A DNA stretch of 64,000 nt from Thermoplasmata archaeon (GCA_021798195.1 JAJZYH010000005.1:1-64000); one strand, 5' to 3'. Counted from the stretch's first letter, positions 1 to 10,045 are shown. A program made the numbers and translations. The notes: generated by a model from the letters alone, not told the origin.

Positions 1-72
1 CTCCAAAACCTCGGCCACCTCCGAGAAGGAGGCCCCCTCGGAGTCCATCTGGACGTTCACGTAGGTTCGCAT
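1..72 (-). CDS. N-terminus of a hypothetical protein running off the left edge (MRTYVNVQMDSEGASFSEVAEVLE...)
   Basis: Open minus-strand frame from ATG at 72 to the window edge, immediately downstream of tgtA on the same strand. Confidence 0.5.
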   Translation of the reverse strand, partial: MRTYVNVQMDSEGASFSEVAEVLE

Positions 73-102
73 CGGCTCCCGGGCCCCGGAACCGGACCCT
101 CT

Positions 103-2085
103 CTATTTACCAATATCCGTCTCGCCGTCTCCTGCCTCCCCGCCCCGTGGCTCGGCGGCGCCAGAGGATCCGCCGGATCGCCCCGAAGGATGGGCGGTCA
201 CGCGGACCGCCACCCCCCGCGTGAACCGGGTCATCTCATGGGCCGCGAGGAGGCTCACGCCCACCCCGAGGAGCCCATCGGACCCGTCGACCACCAGGAC
301 CGGGAACGAGGGTACGATGCGGGGGTCCCGGTCCGTCACGTGCCGGGCGAACAGGCTGCGCCCTTGGGCCACGAAAGGGGCGGCATCCGGGTGGGCCACC
401 ACACGGCCGGAGGGAGGGGGGAGCACCCCCGACAGCGCACGCCCTCCCTGGAAGGTGGGGCGGGGGAGCCCGTCGTTCCCCACCACGAAGAGGACCACGT
501 TCCCGTGCCGGATCTGCCGGAGTCGGCCGGTGGCCCGGGAGTACTGCGGGACGAGCCCCATCTCCAGGAGGGCTCGTGCCGCCGCCTGCCCCCAGGTCCA
601 CTGCAGGATCGCACGGACCTGTCGCTGGCCCCATCGTTGCGCGTTCGCCTCCCCCTCCGCGGGGCCGGGCGGGGACGGCGGAATGGGAGACGTGCGAGGG
701 TCCGCGGACCCATGGACGTCCTCTTGGGGCAACCCCTCCCAGTCGTCGGGGTATCCCAGGAGCACCCCCGCAGGGTAGATCTCGGTGAGTTCCAGGGGTA
801 CCGGCCCCAGCGGGGTGGGCGCCTCCCAGAGGGGTCCATCGGGACCGTTCTCCAAGGCTGGAGCGGTGGCCAGGCCGGCGGGGGAGAGTGCCCGGAGGGG
901 ACCTACCCGGCTCTCCGAGAATCCCTCCCGGTACTCGGCGAGGGCGCGTCGGAAGCGGACCACGGACGGCCGGGAGAAGCTTGCGGGGAAGATGGGCCGG
1001 AAGGTCCGCCGGCTCCATGGCTCGGTGGGAAGGAAGACCTCCGGATGCCGGTAGGTTTCCCCGAGGGCAGCCCACAGGGCGGGGTGGCCCGTGGCCCGGC
1101 GCTCCACGAGCTCCCACAGGGTCCCCTCCCGGATGGCCTGACGCACCCGCCGCATCTCCAGGAGGCATTGGAGGAGGTTGTGTCGCGTGAGATGCTCCAC
1201 CCTCTCCGGAAGGGGGCGGTGGGCGAGGGAGAGGAGGGGGCGCTCGGCGCACAACGTGCAGCCGCAGACCTCCTCCCGCAGGGCCGCGAGGGGGACGGTC
1301 CCCTCCGGGAAGAGGAGGGACTCCCGCCGGGCGAACTTGTGGTACGAGGAGGAGTCGAAGAGGTCCCCTCCGAAGAGGGCGCCCAGGGCGAAGAGCATGG
1401 GATGCCCCATCCCGAACAGATGGACCGGCTTCTCGGGGGCAAGATGGGGGCGCGTGGCCGCGAGGACCTCCACGAGCTCCCGGAAGCGATACCGTTCCAA
1501 GAGGGGGACGATCCCTCCCACGGCCAGGATGTCCCCGAGCCCGGACGCGGCGAGGGCCGAGCGCTCCCGGAGTTGGGGGAAGAGACCCCCCTGGACCGGA
1601 ACGGCGAGGAGCGAAGCTCCCCGGAGCGCCCGGGCCGCTTCGCTGCGCCGGATGGTCTCCTCCACCCCGCGCGTCGCCGAGGCGCGGGGGGCGTCCGGTT
1701 CGATGAATTCGTCGAGGACCGTGGCCACGTCGGACCCGATCCGGTCCTGGAACCCCAGGATCTCCGGGGGGGAGACCTCCACGTGGCCGTAGGCATGCTG
1801 CTGGAACGCCCCCGAATCGGTCATGATCGTCCCCGGAAAGCCCGTCACGTGGTGGATGCCGTGGGCGACCGCCTCCTCCCGCAGCCGGGCGTCCCGGTAG
1901 AGGATGTAGCTCGACGTGATGAGGGCCCGGACGCCCCACCGGCTCCAGAGCTCGGGCCCGTCCACCACCGACCGGGACCGGAGGGGATGCAGGACGGGGA
2001 GGAGCACCGGTGTCTCCACGGTCCCGTGGGGGGTCGGGAACCGGCCGATCCGGGCGAGCCCATCCCGGTCCAGGACCTCGAACAT
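103..2085 (-). CDS. tgtA: Archaeosine tRNA-guanine (preQ0) transglycosylase
   Basis: TGT core (DSGAFQ, VPVQGG, VGGIVP, HLFGMGHP), CxCxxC zinc site, C-terminal PUA-like domain. Confidence 0.93.
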   Translation of the reverse strand: MFEVLDRDGLARIGRFPTPHGTVETPVLLPVLHPLRSRSVVDGPELWSRWGVRALITSSYILYRDARLREEAVAHGIHHVTGFPGTIMTDSGAFQQHAYGHVEVSPPEILGFQDRIGSDVATVLDEFIEPDAPRASATRGVEETIRRSEAARALRGASLLAVPVQGGLFPQLRERSALAASGLGDILAVGGIVPLLERYRFRELVEVLAATRPHLAPEKPVHLFGMGHPMLFALGALFGGDLFDSSSYHKFARRESLLFPEGTVPLAALREEVCGCTLCAERPLLSLAHRPLPERVEHLTRHNLLQCLLEMRRVRQAIREGTLWELVERRATGHPALWAALGETYRHPEVFLPTEPWSRRTFRPIFPASFSRPSVVRFRRALAEYREGFSESRVGPLRALSPAGLATAPALENGPDGPLWEAPTPLGPVPLELTEIYPAGVLLGYPDDWEGLPQEDVHGSADPRTSPIPPSPPGPAEGEANAQRWGQRQVRAILQWTWGQAAARALLEMGLVPQYSRATGRLRQIRHGNVVLFVVGNDGLPRPTFQGGRALSGVLPPPSGRVVAHPDAAPFVAQGRSLFARHVTDRDPRIVPSFPVLVVDGSDGLLGVGVSLLAAHEMTRFTRGVAVRVTAHPSGRSGGSSGAAEPRGGEAGDGETDIGK

Positions 2086-2086
2086 C

Positions 2087-2833
2087 TCAGGCTCCCCTCC
2101 CGGAGGGGATCTCGAGATCCACCCGGATCCGGGCGAGGAGGGAATCGAACATCCCGGCGCTCAGGAGCCCGGTCTGGGTGTTGCGAGGGCTCGGATGGTA
2201 GCCCGCCCAGAGGACGGGAGCGCCCGGACCCAGCGGAACCCGTTCCCCATGGTGGAACGGTCTACGGGGGACGGCCACCCCATAGGCCTCGCCCGCCGCT
2301 CTCCGGACGTTGTCCCAAGCGAATCCCCCCAGGGCAAGGACCGCGCGGAGCCGGGGGAGCCCGCGGAGCTCCGCCACGAGGTACGGCCGGCACCGCCGCG
2401 CCTCCGCGGGGGAAGGGTGATTGCCGGGGGGGACACACCGGACCGCCGCCGTGATGTAGGCCCCCCGGAGGCACAGCCCGTCGTCGCGAGACACCGAGTC
2501 CGGGTGGCTCGCGAAGCCTGCCCGGTGCAGGGCGGCCATGAGGAAGGTGGCGGACCGGTCCCCCGTGAAGACCCGTCCCGTCCGGTTCGCGCCCTGCGCC
2601 GCGGGGGCGAGGCCCACCACCGCGAGGAGGGCTCCCGGGTCCCCGAATCCCGCCACGGGGCGTCCCCAGTGGGGAACCCCCGTCCGTGCGAGCCCCTCCC
2701 TCGCCAGCCGCTCCCGGTACCGGGTGAGGCGGGGGCAGGCCCGGCACGACTCGATGACCGCACGGAGATCGTCGAGGTCCGTGGGCAGCCGGTCGGCCCG
2801 CAAAGCCGCCCCTGGGCGCCCGGGGCGAATCAA
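2087..2833 (-). CDS. Uracil-DNA glycosylase, family 4/5 type
   Basis: CRACPRL, VGLAPAAQGANRTGRVFTGD and WAGYHPSPRNTQTG motifs. Confidence 0.88.
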   Translation of the reverse strand: MIRPGRPGAALRADRLPTDLDDLRAVIESCRACPRLTRYRERLAREGLARTGVPHWGRPVAGFGDPGALLAVVGLAPAAQGANRTGRVFTGDRSATFLMAALHRAGFASHPDSVSRDDGLCLRGAYITAAVRCVPPGNHPSPAEARRCRPYLVAELRGLPRLRAVLALGGFAWDNVRRAAGEAYGVAVPRRPFHHGERVPLGPGAPVLWAGYHPSPRNTQTGLLSAGMFDSLLARIRVDLEIPSGRGA

Positions 2834-2905
2834 TGCCCGACCCTCCCACGAAAGGGCGGTCCGGGGAGATGGATACCCATTCCCCGCAGCGGGCCGTAAA
2901 GCCTA

Positions 2906-4090
2906 ATGAGCATGAAGGACCCCCGACGTACCGTGCCTGCCCAGGGACCCCGGGATTATAGCTCCCTCGAACTCCTCCCGCTGGCGTCGAGCGCCCGGGG
3001 CCCGCTCTCCCCCGGCTGCCTCCAGTGCGCGGAGGGGAAGAAGATGGTCCTCTTCGTCACGGGGCTCTGCCGGTTCCGGTGCTTCTACTGCCCCGTCTCC
3101 GAGAGGCGGAACCAGAAGGACGTCACGTACGCCAATGAGCGCCTGGTGCGATCCGACGAGGATGTCCTCGACGAGGCGCGCGCCATGGGAGCCGGGGGAA
3201 CTGGCATCACAGGGGGGGACCCCCTGGGTTGCATCGACCGGACCGTGCACTACGTGGAGCTCCTCAAGGGTGCGTTCGGCCCTTCCCATCACATCCACCT
3301 CTACACCCACGAGCCCAACCCGGAAAAGCTCGCCCGGCTGGCCCGGGCGGGGCTCGACGAGTTCCGGCTGCACATCCCGCATTACGTCTGGGACCGGCTC
3401 ACCACGTCGGGCAGCGCCTACCGGAAGGTCCTCGCGGAGGCCCCCTCCTGGGGCCTGCGGCGCGGGGTGGAGATCCCCGTGCTCCCCGACAAGGAACGGG
3501 CCCTCCGGCGGCTCCTGCGGAGCCTGGGGCGTCTGGACCTCGACTTCGTGAACCTCAACGAACTCGAGTTTTCCGAGACCAACGAGGAAGGGCTCCGGGG
3601 GCGGGGCTACCGGGGGGACCCCCGGAATGGCTGGGGCGTCCGGGGGAGCCGGGCCCTGGCCCAGCGCCTCGTGGCCGAAGGGAACTGGAAGGTGCCAGTG
3701 CACTACTGCTCCTCCCGCTTCAAGGACGGCGTCCAGCTGCGGGAGCGCCTGAAGCGCAGGGCCCAGCGGACGGCTCCCGCGTTCTGCACCATCACTCCCG
3801 ATGGCACACTGGTGAAGGGGATCATCGAGCTGGACACGGTGGGGGGGGACCTTGGGTCGGTGGAGCGATCCCTGGCCCGGGAGCTGGGGCTGGGACCCGG
3901 GGACTACCTCGTGGATGCGGCTCGGCGGCGGCTGGAGCTTGCCCCCGGGCGCCTGCGCCGGGCCGCCCGTCGGGTCCCTTTCCCGGCCTTCATCGTGGAG
4001 GAATACCCCACGGCGGAAGCGCTGGAGGTGGAGAGGACGCCCTTGAACCGCGCGGCCTTTCCCGAGGGGATCGGAACCGGAGGGCGGTAG
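2906..4090 (+). CDS. Radical SAM protein
   Basis: CRFRCFYC (CxxxCxxC) cluster motif, GGTGITGGDPL, TIM-barrel-like remainder. Confidence 0.88.
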   Translation: MSMKDPRRTVPAQGPRDYSSLELLPLASSARGPLSPGCLQCAEGKKMVLFVTGLCRFRCFYCPVSERRNQKDVTYANERLVRSDEDVLDEARAMGAGGTGITGGDPLGCIDRTVHYVELLKGAFGPSHHIHLYTHEPNPEKLARLARAGLDEFRLHIPHYVWDRLTTSGSAYRKVLAEAPSWGLRRGVEIPVLPDKERALRRLLRSLGRLDLDFVNLNELEFSETNEEGLRGRGYRGDPRNGWGVRGSRALAQRLVAEGNWKVPVHYCSSRFKDGVQLRERLKRRAQRTAPAFCTITPDGTLVKGIIELDTVGGDLGSVERSLARELGLGPGDYLVDAARRRLELAPGRLRRAARRVPFPAFIVEEYPTAEALEVERTPLNRAAFPEGIGTGGR

Positions 4091-4317
4091 CCTTCGTCGC
4101 AGGAATGGCCCCCGAATGTGATGTAGCGGATGTCCCCCCGCTGGTGCTTGATGGAGCAGGGACCCCACCCCCGATCCTCCTCGCCGTACCAGAGGGGACA
4201 GTCCCGGCAGAAGAGGGGTGGAAGCTCGCTCCCCGAGGGCTCCGGGGCGGAAGAGGGCACGACGGGAGACCGGGCCTCATCGCAGGGGCTCACCCCGTCG
4301 GGACCATGGCCCCTCAC
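3904..4317 (-). CDS. Small Cys-rich protein (CRDCPLWYGEEDRGWGPCSIKHQRGDIRYITFGGHSCDEGYRPP)
   Basis: GTG start overlaps the folD stop by 4 nt (GTGA); coherent CxxC...C...C pattern; C-terminal tail is antisense to the radical SAM gene. Confidence 0.6.
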   Translation of the reverse strand: MRGHGPDGVSPCDEARSPVVPSSAPEPSGSELPPLFCRDCPLWYGEEDRGWGPCSIKHQRGDIRYITFGGHSCDEGYRPPVPIPSGKAARFKGVLSTSSASAVGYSSTMKAGKGTRRAARRRRPGASSSRRRAASTR

Positions 4318-5240
4318 GTTCGGTCCCCCCCGGTCCGCGCGGCTTCCCAGCTCCGGACGGTGCTCGCCATGATCTCGGCCACCGTCACGGGACCCACGCC
4401 ACCCGGCACCGGGGTATAGGCGCGGGCCCATCCCTCCAAGGAGCGTGCGTCCGCGTCGCCCGCGACGCGCGGAGGCGCCGAGGGATCCGGGCCCATGGCC
4501 GTCGCGAGCCCCACGTCCACCACCACGGCGCCGCGGGAGGTGTTCCTCCGGGACACGAGCCCCGGGCGACCGGCGCAGGGGATGAGGATCTCTGCCCGCC
4601 GGAGATGCTCCGCGAGGTCCACCGTCCGTGAATGGACCACGGTGACGGTGGCGTCCCCGCGTTCGCCCCGCAGGAGGAAGAGGAGGGCGAGGGGGATCCC
4701 CACCGTCTCCGAACGGCCCACCACCACCACGTGCCGGCCCGCGGTGGGCTCCCCGTAATGCTGGAGGAGGGCCCGGGCGGCGAGGGCCACCGCGGGGACC
4801 TGGACGGGGCGTCCCGTGGCCAGGTTCCCCACGTTGGTGGGACCGACGCCGTCCACGTCCTTCCAGGGATTTATGCCGGAGACGATGCGGGCGAAATCGT
4901 GCGCCGGAGGAAGCGGGTGCTCCAGGAGGATCCCGTGGATCGAGGCGTCTTTGGCAAGTTCCTCGACCCGCGCGCGGAGCCCCTCGGGGGACACGTCCCG
5001 GGGGAGGATCTCCCCTCGGAACCGGATCCCCGCCCGCTGGGCCACCCGGGCCTGCTGGCGCTGGTAGACGTGGAACGGGCTTCCCTCCCCCAGGCCCACG
5101 CTGGCGAGGCAGGGGGGATCCTCAGAGGGGCGTGCCTGGCTCTCCCAGCGCTCCCGGACCTCTGAGACCAGCCGGTCGGCGAGCGGTTTCCCCCACCATT
5201 GGGCCGTCCGGATCTCCGGTTCCTGCGTGGTCGATGCCAT
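4314..5240 (-). CDS. folD: Methylenetetrahydrofolate dehydrogenase/cyclohydrolase-type protein (FolD family)
   Basis: GILLEHPLP, WKDVDGVGPTNVG, VVVGRSETVGIPLALL, VDVG and PGGVGPVTVA motifs. Confidence 0.9.
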   Translation of the reverse strand: MASTTQEPEIRTAQWWGKPLADRLVSEVRERWESQARPSEDPPCLASVGLGEGSPFHVYQRQQARVAQRAGIRFRGEILPRDVSPEGLRARVEELAKDASIHGILLEHPLPPAHDFARIVSGINPWKDVDGVGPTNVGNLATGRPVQVPAVALAARALLQHYGEPTAGRHVVVVGRSETVGIPLALLFLLRGERGDATVTVVHSRTVDLAEHLRRAEILIPCAGRPGLVSRRNTSRGAVVVDVGLATAMGPDPSAPPRVAGDADARSLEGWARAYTPVPGGVGPVTVAEIMASTVRSWEAARTGGDRT

Positions 5241-5366
5241 GGCCTGGGACGAGGGAGGACCCCGGGAGGGGCATATAACCCGTCCGGCCCAGCCGTCCCG
5301 CAGCACGGGCCCCTCTCCGTCCGGATCGGGCGAGAGCGGGTCCGGAAGGAGCCGGTCACGTTCAAA

Positions 5367-5375
5367 GCATATATA
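5367..5375 (+). promoter_or_regulatory. TATA box of lonB
   Basis: AT-rich gcatatata in GC-rich context, about 25 nt upstream of the ATG at 5396; suggests leaderless initiation. Confidence 0.6.
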
Positions 5376-5395
5376 CGCCGCACCGCTCAGTTTTG

Positions 5396-7474
5396 ATGTC
5401 CCGCAGGTCCGAAGAGACCTCGGCGGGGCGCATCCGAGACCAGGGGGGAAGGACCGTGACGGACGAGAACGGTGCTCCCCCCCCGGCCGCCTCCAACGAC
5501 GTGGAGACGTGGATCCAGGGCCAACCGTTCACCACCACGGCCGACGTGGATGTGCCCACGCGCCTCCTGGACCAGGTGATCGGCCAGGACGAGGCCGTGG
5601 AGGTGGCGCAGAAGTCGGCGCAGCAGAAGCGTCACATGATCCTCATCGGGGAGCCCGGCACCGGGAAGTCGATGCTCGCCCGGGCGATGGTGGACTTCAT
5701 GCCCAAGGAGCAGCTCCAGGACATCCTCGCATACCCCAACGCGGAGGATCCCAACGAGCCCAAGATCCGCGTGGTCCCCGCAGGGAAGGCCAAGGAGATC
5801 GTCGCGGCGCAGAAGCTCGAGGCCGCGCAGAAGAAGGAGTACAAGACCGTCCTCATGTTCATCGTCTTCGCGGCGATCCTCTTCCTGGTGGTCTGGGCCG
5901 TCCTGAGCGATCCCACGCACAACCTCACGCCGGTCCTCATCGGGATCCTCATCATCGCCGTGGTGGTGTTCATCTTCCGGTTCGGGTCGGGGAAGTCCGA
6001 CGCGTCCGCCCCGGTGGCGAAGCTCCTGGTCTCCCACACCCCCGATGAGAAGCCGCCGTTCGTCGACGCCACGGGCGCCCACGCGGGGGCCCTTCTGGGG
6101 GACGTGAAGCACGACCCGTTCCAGTCGGGGGGCCTCGAGACCCCGCCCCACGAGCGGGTGGAGGTGGGGGCCATCCACAAGGCGAACGGAGGGGTCCTCT
6201 TCATCGACGAGATCAACCTCCTCAAGATCGAGAGCCAGCACTCCCTCCTCACGGCCCTTCAGGAGCGCCGCTTCCCCATCGTGGGGCAGTCGGAGCGGTC
6301 CGCGGGGGCCATGGTCAAGACGGAGCCCGTGCCCTGCGACTTCATCCTCGTGGCCGCGGGGAACATCGACTCCGTCCAGGAGATGCACCCCGCGCTCCGC
6401 AGCCGCATCCGCGGCTACGGATACGAGGTCTACGTCAAGACCACCATGCCGGACACCCCGGCGAACCGTCAGAAGCTCATCCGCTTCGTGGCCCAGGAGG
6501 TGGTGAAGGACAAGAAGATCCCCCACTTTGACAAGGGAGCGGTGGCGGAGATCATCCGGGAGGCGCAGCGCCGGGCGGGTCGCCACGGCCAGCTCACCCT
6601 CCGCCTGCGGGAGCTGGGCGGTCTGGTCCGCGTCGCCGGCGACGTCGCCAACACGGAGGGCGCCAAGGTGGTCCGTGCGGAGCATGTGCTCCGGGCGAAG
6701 AGGACCAGCCGGTCCCTGGAGCAGCAGATCGCGGACCGCTACATCGAGCGGCGCAAGGAGTACCGCATGTTCTCCACCGAGGGGGCCGCGGTGGGGGTCG
6801 TGAACGGCCTCGCCGCCATCGGGGGACAGGGAGGGATGAGCGAATTCTCGGGCATCGTCCTGCCCATCGTGGCGGAGGTGACCCCGGCCCATACACGGGA
6901 TGCGGGGATCGTCGTGGCCACGGGGAAGCTCGGGGACATCGCCAAGGAGGCGGTGCAGAACGTCTCGGCGCTCATCAAGAAGTACACCGGCGAGGACATC
7001 TCCAACCACGACATCCACATCCAGTTCGTGGGGACCTCCGACGGCGTGGAGGGGGACAGCGCCAGCGTCTCGGTGGCCACGGCGGTCATCAGCGCTCTGG
7101 AGGGCGTCCCCGTGGACCAGTCTCTCGCCATGACCGGGTCCCTCTCGGTGCGGGGCGCGGTCCTCCCCGTGGGAGGCGTCACCGCGAAGGTGGAGGCGGC
7201 GTCGGAATCCGGCATTCGCCGCGTCCTGATCCCGGAGGACAACATGGCCGACCTGGTCCTGGAACCCCGCTACGTGAACCGGGTGGACGTGATCCCGGTG
7301 GCCACCCTGCGCGACGTGCTCCGGTACGCATTGGTGGGCACGGAGGCGAAGAAGGAGTCCCTCCTGGAACGCCTCGCCGCCATGGTGCACGCCACCACCC
7401 GGGAGGCGGTGGGGCCGTCCCCCCCGGGCCCCGCCAAGGGTCCGCTGGCCTCCGCGAAGCCCACGACCTCGTAG
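5396..7474 (+). CDS. lonB: Archaeal membrane-anchored Lon protease (LonB)
   Basis: Walker A GEPGTGKS, two TM helices inserted in the AAA+ domain, GDSAS catalytic Ser and [10 protein letters not shown] Lys motifs. Confidence 0.94.
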   Translation: MSRRSEETSAGRIRDQGGRTVTDENGAPPPAASNDVETWIQGQPFTTTADVDVPTRLLDQVIGQDEAVEVAQKSAQQKRHMILIGEPGTGKSMLARAMVDFMPKEQLQDILAYPNAEDPNEPKIRVVPAGKAKEIVAAQKLEAAQKKEYKTVLMFIVFAAILFLVVWAVLSDPTHNLTPVLIGILIIAVVVFIFRFGSGKSDASAPVAKLLVSHTPDEKPPFVDATGAHAGALLGDVKHDPFQSGGLETPPHERVEVGAIHKANGGVLFIDEINLLKIESQHSLLTALQERRFPIVGQSERSAGAMVKTEPVPCDFILVAAGNIDSVQEMHPALRSRIRGYGYEVYVKTTMPDTPANRQKLIRFVAQEVVKDKKIPHFDKGAVAEIIREAQRRAGRHGQLTLRLRELGGLVRVAGDVANTEGAKVVRAEHVLRAKRTSRSLEQQIADRYIERRKEYRMFSTEGAAVGVVNGLAAIGGQGGMSEFSGIVLPIVAEVTPAHTRDAGIVVATGKLGDIAKEAVQNVSALIKKYTGEDISNHDIHIQFVGTSDGVEGDSASVSVATAVISALEGVPVDQSLAMTGSLSVRGAVLPVGGVTAKVEAASESGIRRVLIPEDNMADLVLEPRYVNRVDVIPVATLRDVLRYALVGTEAKKESLLERLAAMVHATTREAVGPSPPGPAKGPLASAKPTTS

Positions 7475-7484
7475 CGGGGGTACC

Positions 7485-7718
7485 ATGGTCCGTCCGGGAG
7501 CCCATCCTCCGGGCCGTGTCCTCACCCCCCGCCTCCTCTCCATCCCCCGGGAGGCCGAGGAACGCGTGACCCGCGGCCGACCCTGCTACGTCTTCAACCC
7601 CAGGCTCCGCCGGGACCTCAACGACACGGCCTGCGAACACTGCCGGTTCTACCTGACCTACCAATGCCCCCATCTCGACGAGTTCCTCGAGGACGTGGAC
7701 GACCTGAGCCCCGAGTGA
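7485..7718 (+). CDS. Small four-Cys protein (GRPCYVFNPRLRRDLNDTACEHCRFYLTYQCPHL)
   Basis: Short ORF between lonB and nadM with a C..CxxC....C pattern. Confidence 0.6.
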   Translation: MVRPGAHPPGRVLTPRLLSIPREAEERVTRGRPCYVFNPRLRRDLNDTACEHCRFYLTYQCPHLDEFLEDVDDLSPE

Positions 7719-7744
7719 GGGGGACCGGAGAGCGTCACGGGACC

Positions 7745-8302
7745 ATGCGGGGACTCCTCGTGGGGCGATTTCAACCCTTCCACGAAGGGCATCTGCGCCT
7801 CCTCCGGCACATCCGGGACAGCTTCCGGCCGGAGGCGCTCTTCGTGGGGATCGGGAGCGCGCAGCACTCCCACACGTTCCGGAACCCCTTCACGGCGGGA
7901 GAACGGTTCGAGATGATCCTCCGGGTGCTCCGGGAGGAGGCCCTCCCCGACACGTGGCCGGTGCCGGTCCCGGATGTGGACCGGCATGCGGTCTGGGTGG
8001 CGCATGTCGCATCCCTTTTGCCCCCCTTCGAGGAGGTCTATTCCAACGACCCCCTCACCCGCCATCTCTTCGAGAGCGCGGGCTACAGGGTCCCGGAACT
8101 CCCCCTCTTCGAGCGGACCGAATTCCAGGGGACCCTCATCCGGGAGCGGATGCGGGAGGGACGTCCGTGGGAGACGTTGGTCCCGCCTCCGGTCCGGAGA
8201 TACCTCGAAGAGATTAAGGGCGCGGAGAGGGTGCGGATGCTGGCCCGGTCCGTGGAGGCTTTTCGGACCCGCCCGGAGGTTCCCCACCATGATGCGCCGT
8301 AG
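7745..8302 (+). CDS. nadM: Nicotinamide-nucleotide adenylyltransferase, archaeal type
   Basis: GRFQPFHEGH nucleotidyltransferase motif, IGSAQHSHTFRNPFTAGER. Confidence 0.92.
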   Translation: MRGLLVGRFQPFHEGHLRLLRHIRDSFRPEALFVGIGSAQHSHTFRNPFTAGERFEMILRVLREEALPDTWPVPVPDVDRHAVWVAHVASLLPPFEEVYSNDPLTRHLFESAGYRVPELPLFERTEFQGTLIRERMREGRPWETLVPPPVRRYLEEIKGAERVRMLARSVEAFRTRPEVPHHDAP

Positions 8303-9512
8303 AGGACGTGCCGGGGCAACGACCCCCCGCCCGGGACGGAACGCGCCCACCCGGGGGATCGACACCTGGCTCGTCCATGGCGCGGAAGCCCGGGATCTCA
8401 ACGCGGGGTCGGTGGTCCCTCCCATCTACCAGACGACCACCTTCCACTACCCGGGGCAGTATTCCGAGGCAGCGCCTCCCCGGGGGAAGGTCCACCTGTA
8501 CACGCGCCTCGAAAACCCCACCACGACCCAAGTCGCCCGTGTGGTGGCGGGCCTCGAGGGGGCCGAAGCGGCGCGGGTCTACGCCTCCGGGATGGGCGCC
8601 CTCTCCGCGGCCATCTTCTCGTCCCTCCGGCAGGGCGACGAGGTCGTGGCCCTGGATGAGCTCTACGGGAACACCCTCACGCTGCTCCGGGATGACCTTC
8701 CCCGGTTCGGGGTCCGCCTGCACTGGGTCCCGGGACAGGACTCCTCCCGGGTGGAGGAGTTCGTCACTCCCAGGACCCGATTGGTCGTCTTGGAGAGCCC
8801 CACGAACCCCACCCTCGAGGTCCACGATCTGCGCACGTGGGCGAAGGCGGCCCACTCTGTGGGGGCGCTCTTCCTGGTGGACAACACCTTCGCGACCCCC
8901 GTGAACCAGACCCCCCTCTCGTGGGGGGCCGACCTGGTGATGCACTCCGCCACGAAGTACCTGGCCGGCCACAGCGACGTGATGGCCGGGGCCCTCGCCG
9001 GCTCTCGGCCCCGGATGGAGGGGGTGCGGCACCTCTCAGAGACCCTGGGAGCGACCCTCGACCCCCTGGGAGCCTTCCTCCTGGCCCGGGGCCTCAAGAC
9101 CCTGGGATTGAGGATGCGCCGGCACAATGAGAACGGACGGGCGGTCGCCGAGGATCTCGAGGACCATCCCAAGGTGCTCCGGGTGCACTATCCGGGATCC
9201 CGCTCCGCGACCCAGGAGGCCATCTGCCGGAGGCAGATGAAGGGAAGGGGCGGGATGGTGAGCGTGGTGGTCCGGGGAGGTCTCAACGGTGCGCACCGCT
9301 TCATGCGCGGCCTCGGCCTGGTCCACCGCGCCAGCAGCCTTGGAGGTGTGGAAAGCCTCGCGAGCCTCCCTGTGGAGACCTCGCATCGGCAGCTCTCCCC
9401 GGAGGATCGCCGGGCCCGGGGGATCGACGACGGGATGGTCCGGATCTCGCTGGGGATCGAGGACCCCGCGGATCTCATCACGGACCTTCGGCACGCACTT
9501 GGGTCCGTGTGA
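8289..9512 (+). CDS. Cys/Met metabolism PLP-dependent enzyme (cystathionine gamma-synthase/lyase type)
   Basis: YTRLENPTT, ASGMGAL, ESPTNPTLEV, DNTFATP, HSATKYLAGHSD motifs. Confidence 0.93.
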   Translation: MMRRRGRAGATTPRPGRNAPTRGIDTWLVHGAEARDLNAGSVVPPIYQTTTFHYPGQYSEAAPPRGKVHLYTRLENPTTTQVARVVAGLEGAEAARVYASGMGALSAAIFSSLRQGDEVVALDELYGNTLTLLRDDLPRFGVRLHWVPGQDSSRVEEFVTPRTRLVVLESPTNPTLEVHDLRTWAKAAHSVGALFLVDNTFATPVNQTPLSWGADLVMHSATKYLAGHSDVMAGALAGSRPRMEGVRHLSETLGATLDPLGAFLLARGLKTLGLRMRRHNENGRAVAEDLEDHPKVLRVHYPGSRSATQEAICRRQMKGRGGMVSVVVRGGLNGAHRFMRGLGLVHRASSLGGVESLASLPVETSHRQLSPEDRRARGIDDGMVRISLGIEDPADLITDLRHALGSV

Positions 9513-9987
9513 CGCTGCGGACCCACGGGACCTCAAGGTCGGCATCCCCCCCCGGCCCGTCGCCGGGCTTCGCAGAACGGAACCCCAGCTCTCCCAGCGC
9601 AGCCTGGAGTGATGCCATTCCGATGCCGGCCGAAACACGGCAGATCCGCACGATCCCGCCCCCGAGCTCCGCGTCGGCCCGGGTCAGGAGCCGCTGGAGC
9701 ACACGGGGACGGGCGAAGGCGGGCGCGAGATGAACCACCTCGAGGGTGATCCCCTCCCCGGAGCCGGGGTACCACAGAAGGAGCCCGATGGCGTCATCGT
9801 TGGGCCCGGTCCAGAGCACCCCACGGAGAGCCCCGGTCCGGAGGTCGGCGCGAAGACGGTGGAGAGAGGGATCCCCCTCCGCCTTCCCCGTCTCCCTCTC
9901 CCCCTGGAACTCGTCGAGGAGGCGAAGCGCCTCGAAGGGATGTTGGTCCACGGGGAGGAAGCGGGGAGCTTGGGGAGGAAGGGTCAC
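9478..9987 (-). CDS. GNAT-like acetyltransferase or hypothetical protein
   Basis: LEVVHLAPAFARPRVLQRLLTRADAEL...ALGELGFRSAKPG resembles a GNAT fold; GTG start chosen because the annotated upstream start overlaps tRNA-Thr. Confidence 0.5.
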   Translation of the reverse strand: MTLPPQAPRFLPVDQHPFEALRLLDEFQGERETGKAEGDPSLHRLRADLRTGALRGVLWTGPNDDAIGLLLWYPGSGEGITLEVVHLAPAFARPRVLQRLLTRADAELGGGIVRICRVSAGIGMASLQAALGELGFRSAKPGDGPGGDADLEVPWVRSVTRTQVRAEGP

Positions 9988-10010
9988 GGAGGATCGCGAG
10001 ACCCCGAGCG

Positions 10011-10018
10011 CTTTATAG
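10011..10018. promoter_or_regulatory. TATA-like element ctttatag/ctataaag between tRNA-Thr and the GNAT-like gene
   Basis: About 30 nt from the tRNA 5' end on one side and about 27 nt from the GTG start on the other. Confidence 0.5.
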
Positions 10019-10045
10019 CCCCCTCCACTCGGCTTCCAGCGGTGC

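Noticed and set aside
190-2454. 754-aa plus-strand ORF
   Set aside because: Antisense to tgtA and the uracil-DNA glycosylase; low-information composition, no motif.
5387-7543. 718-aa minus-strand ORF
   Set aside because: Perfect antisense of lonB; His/Arg/Leu-biased shadow ORF.
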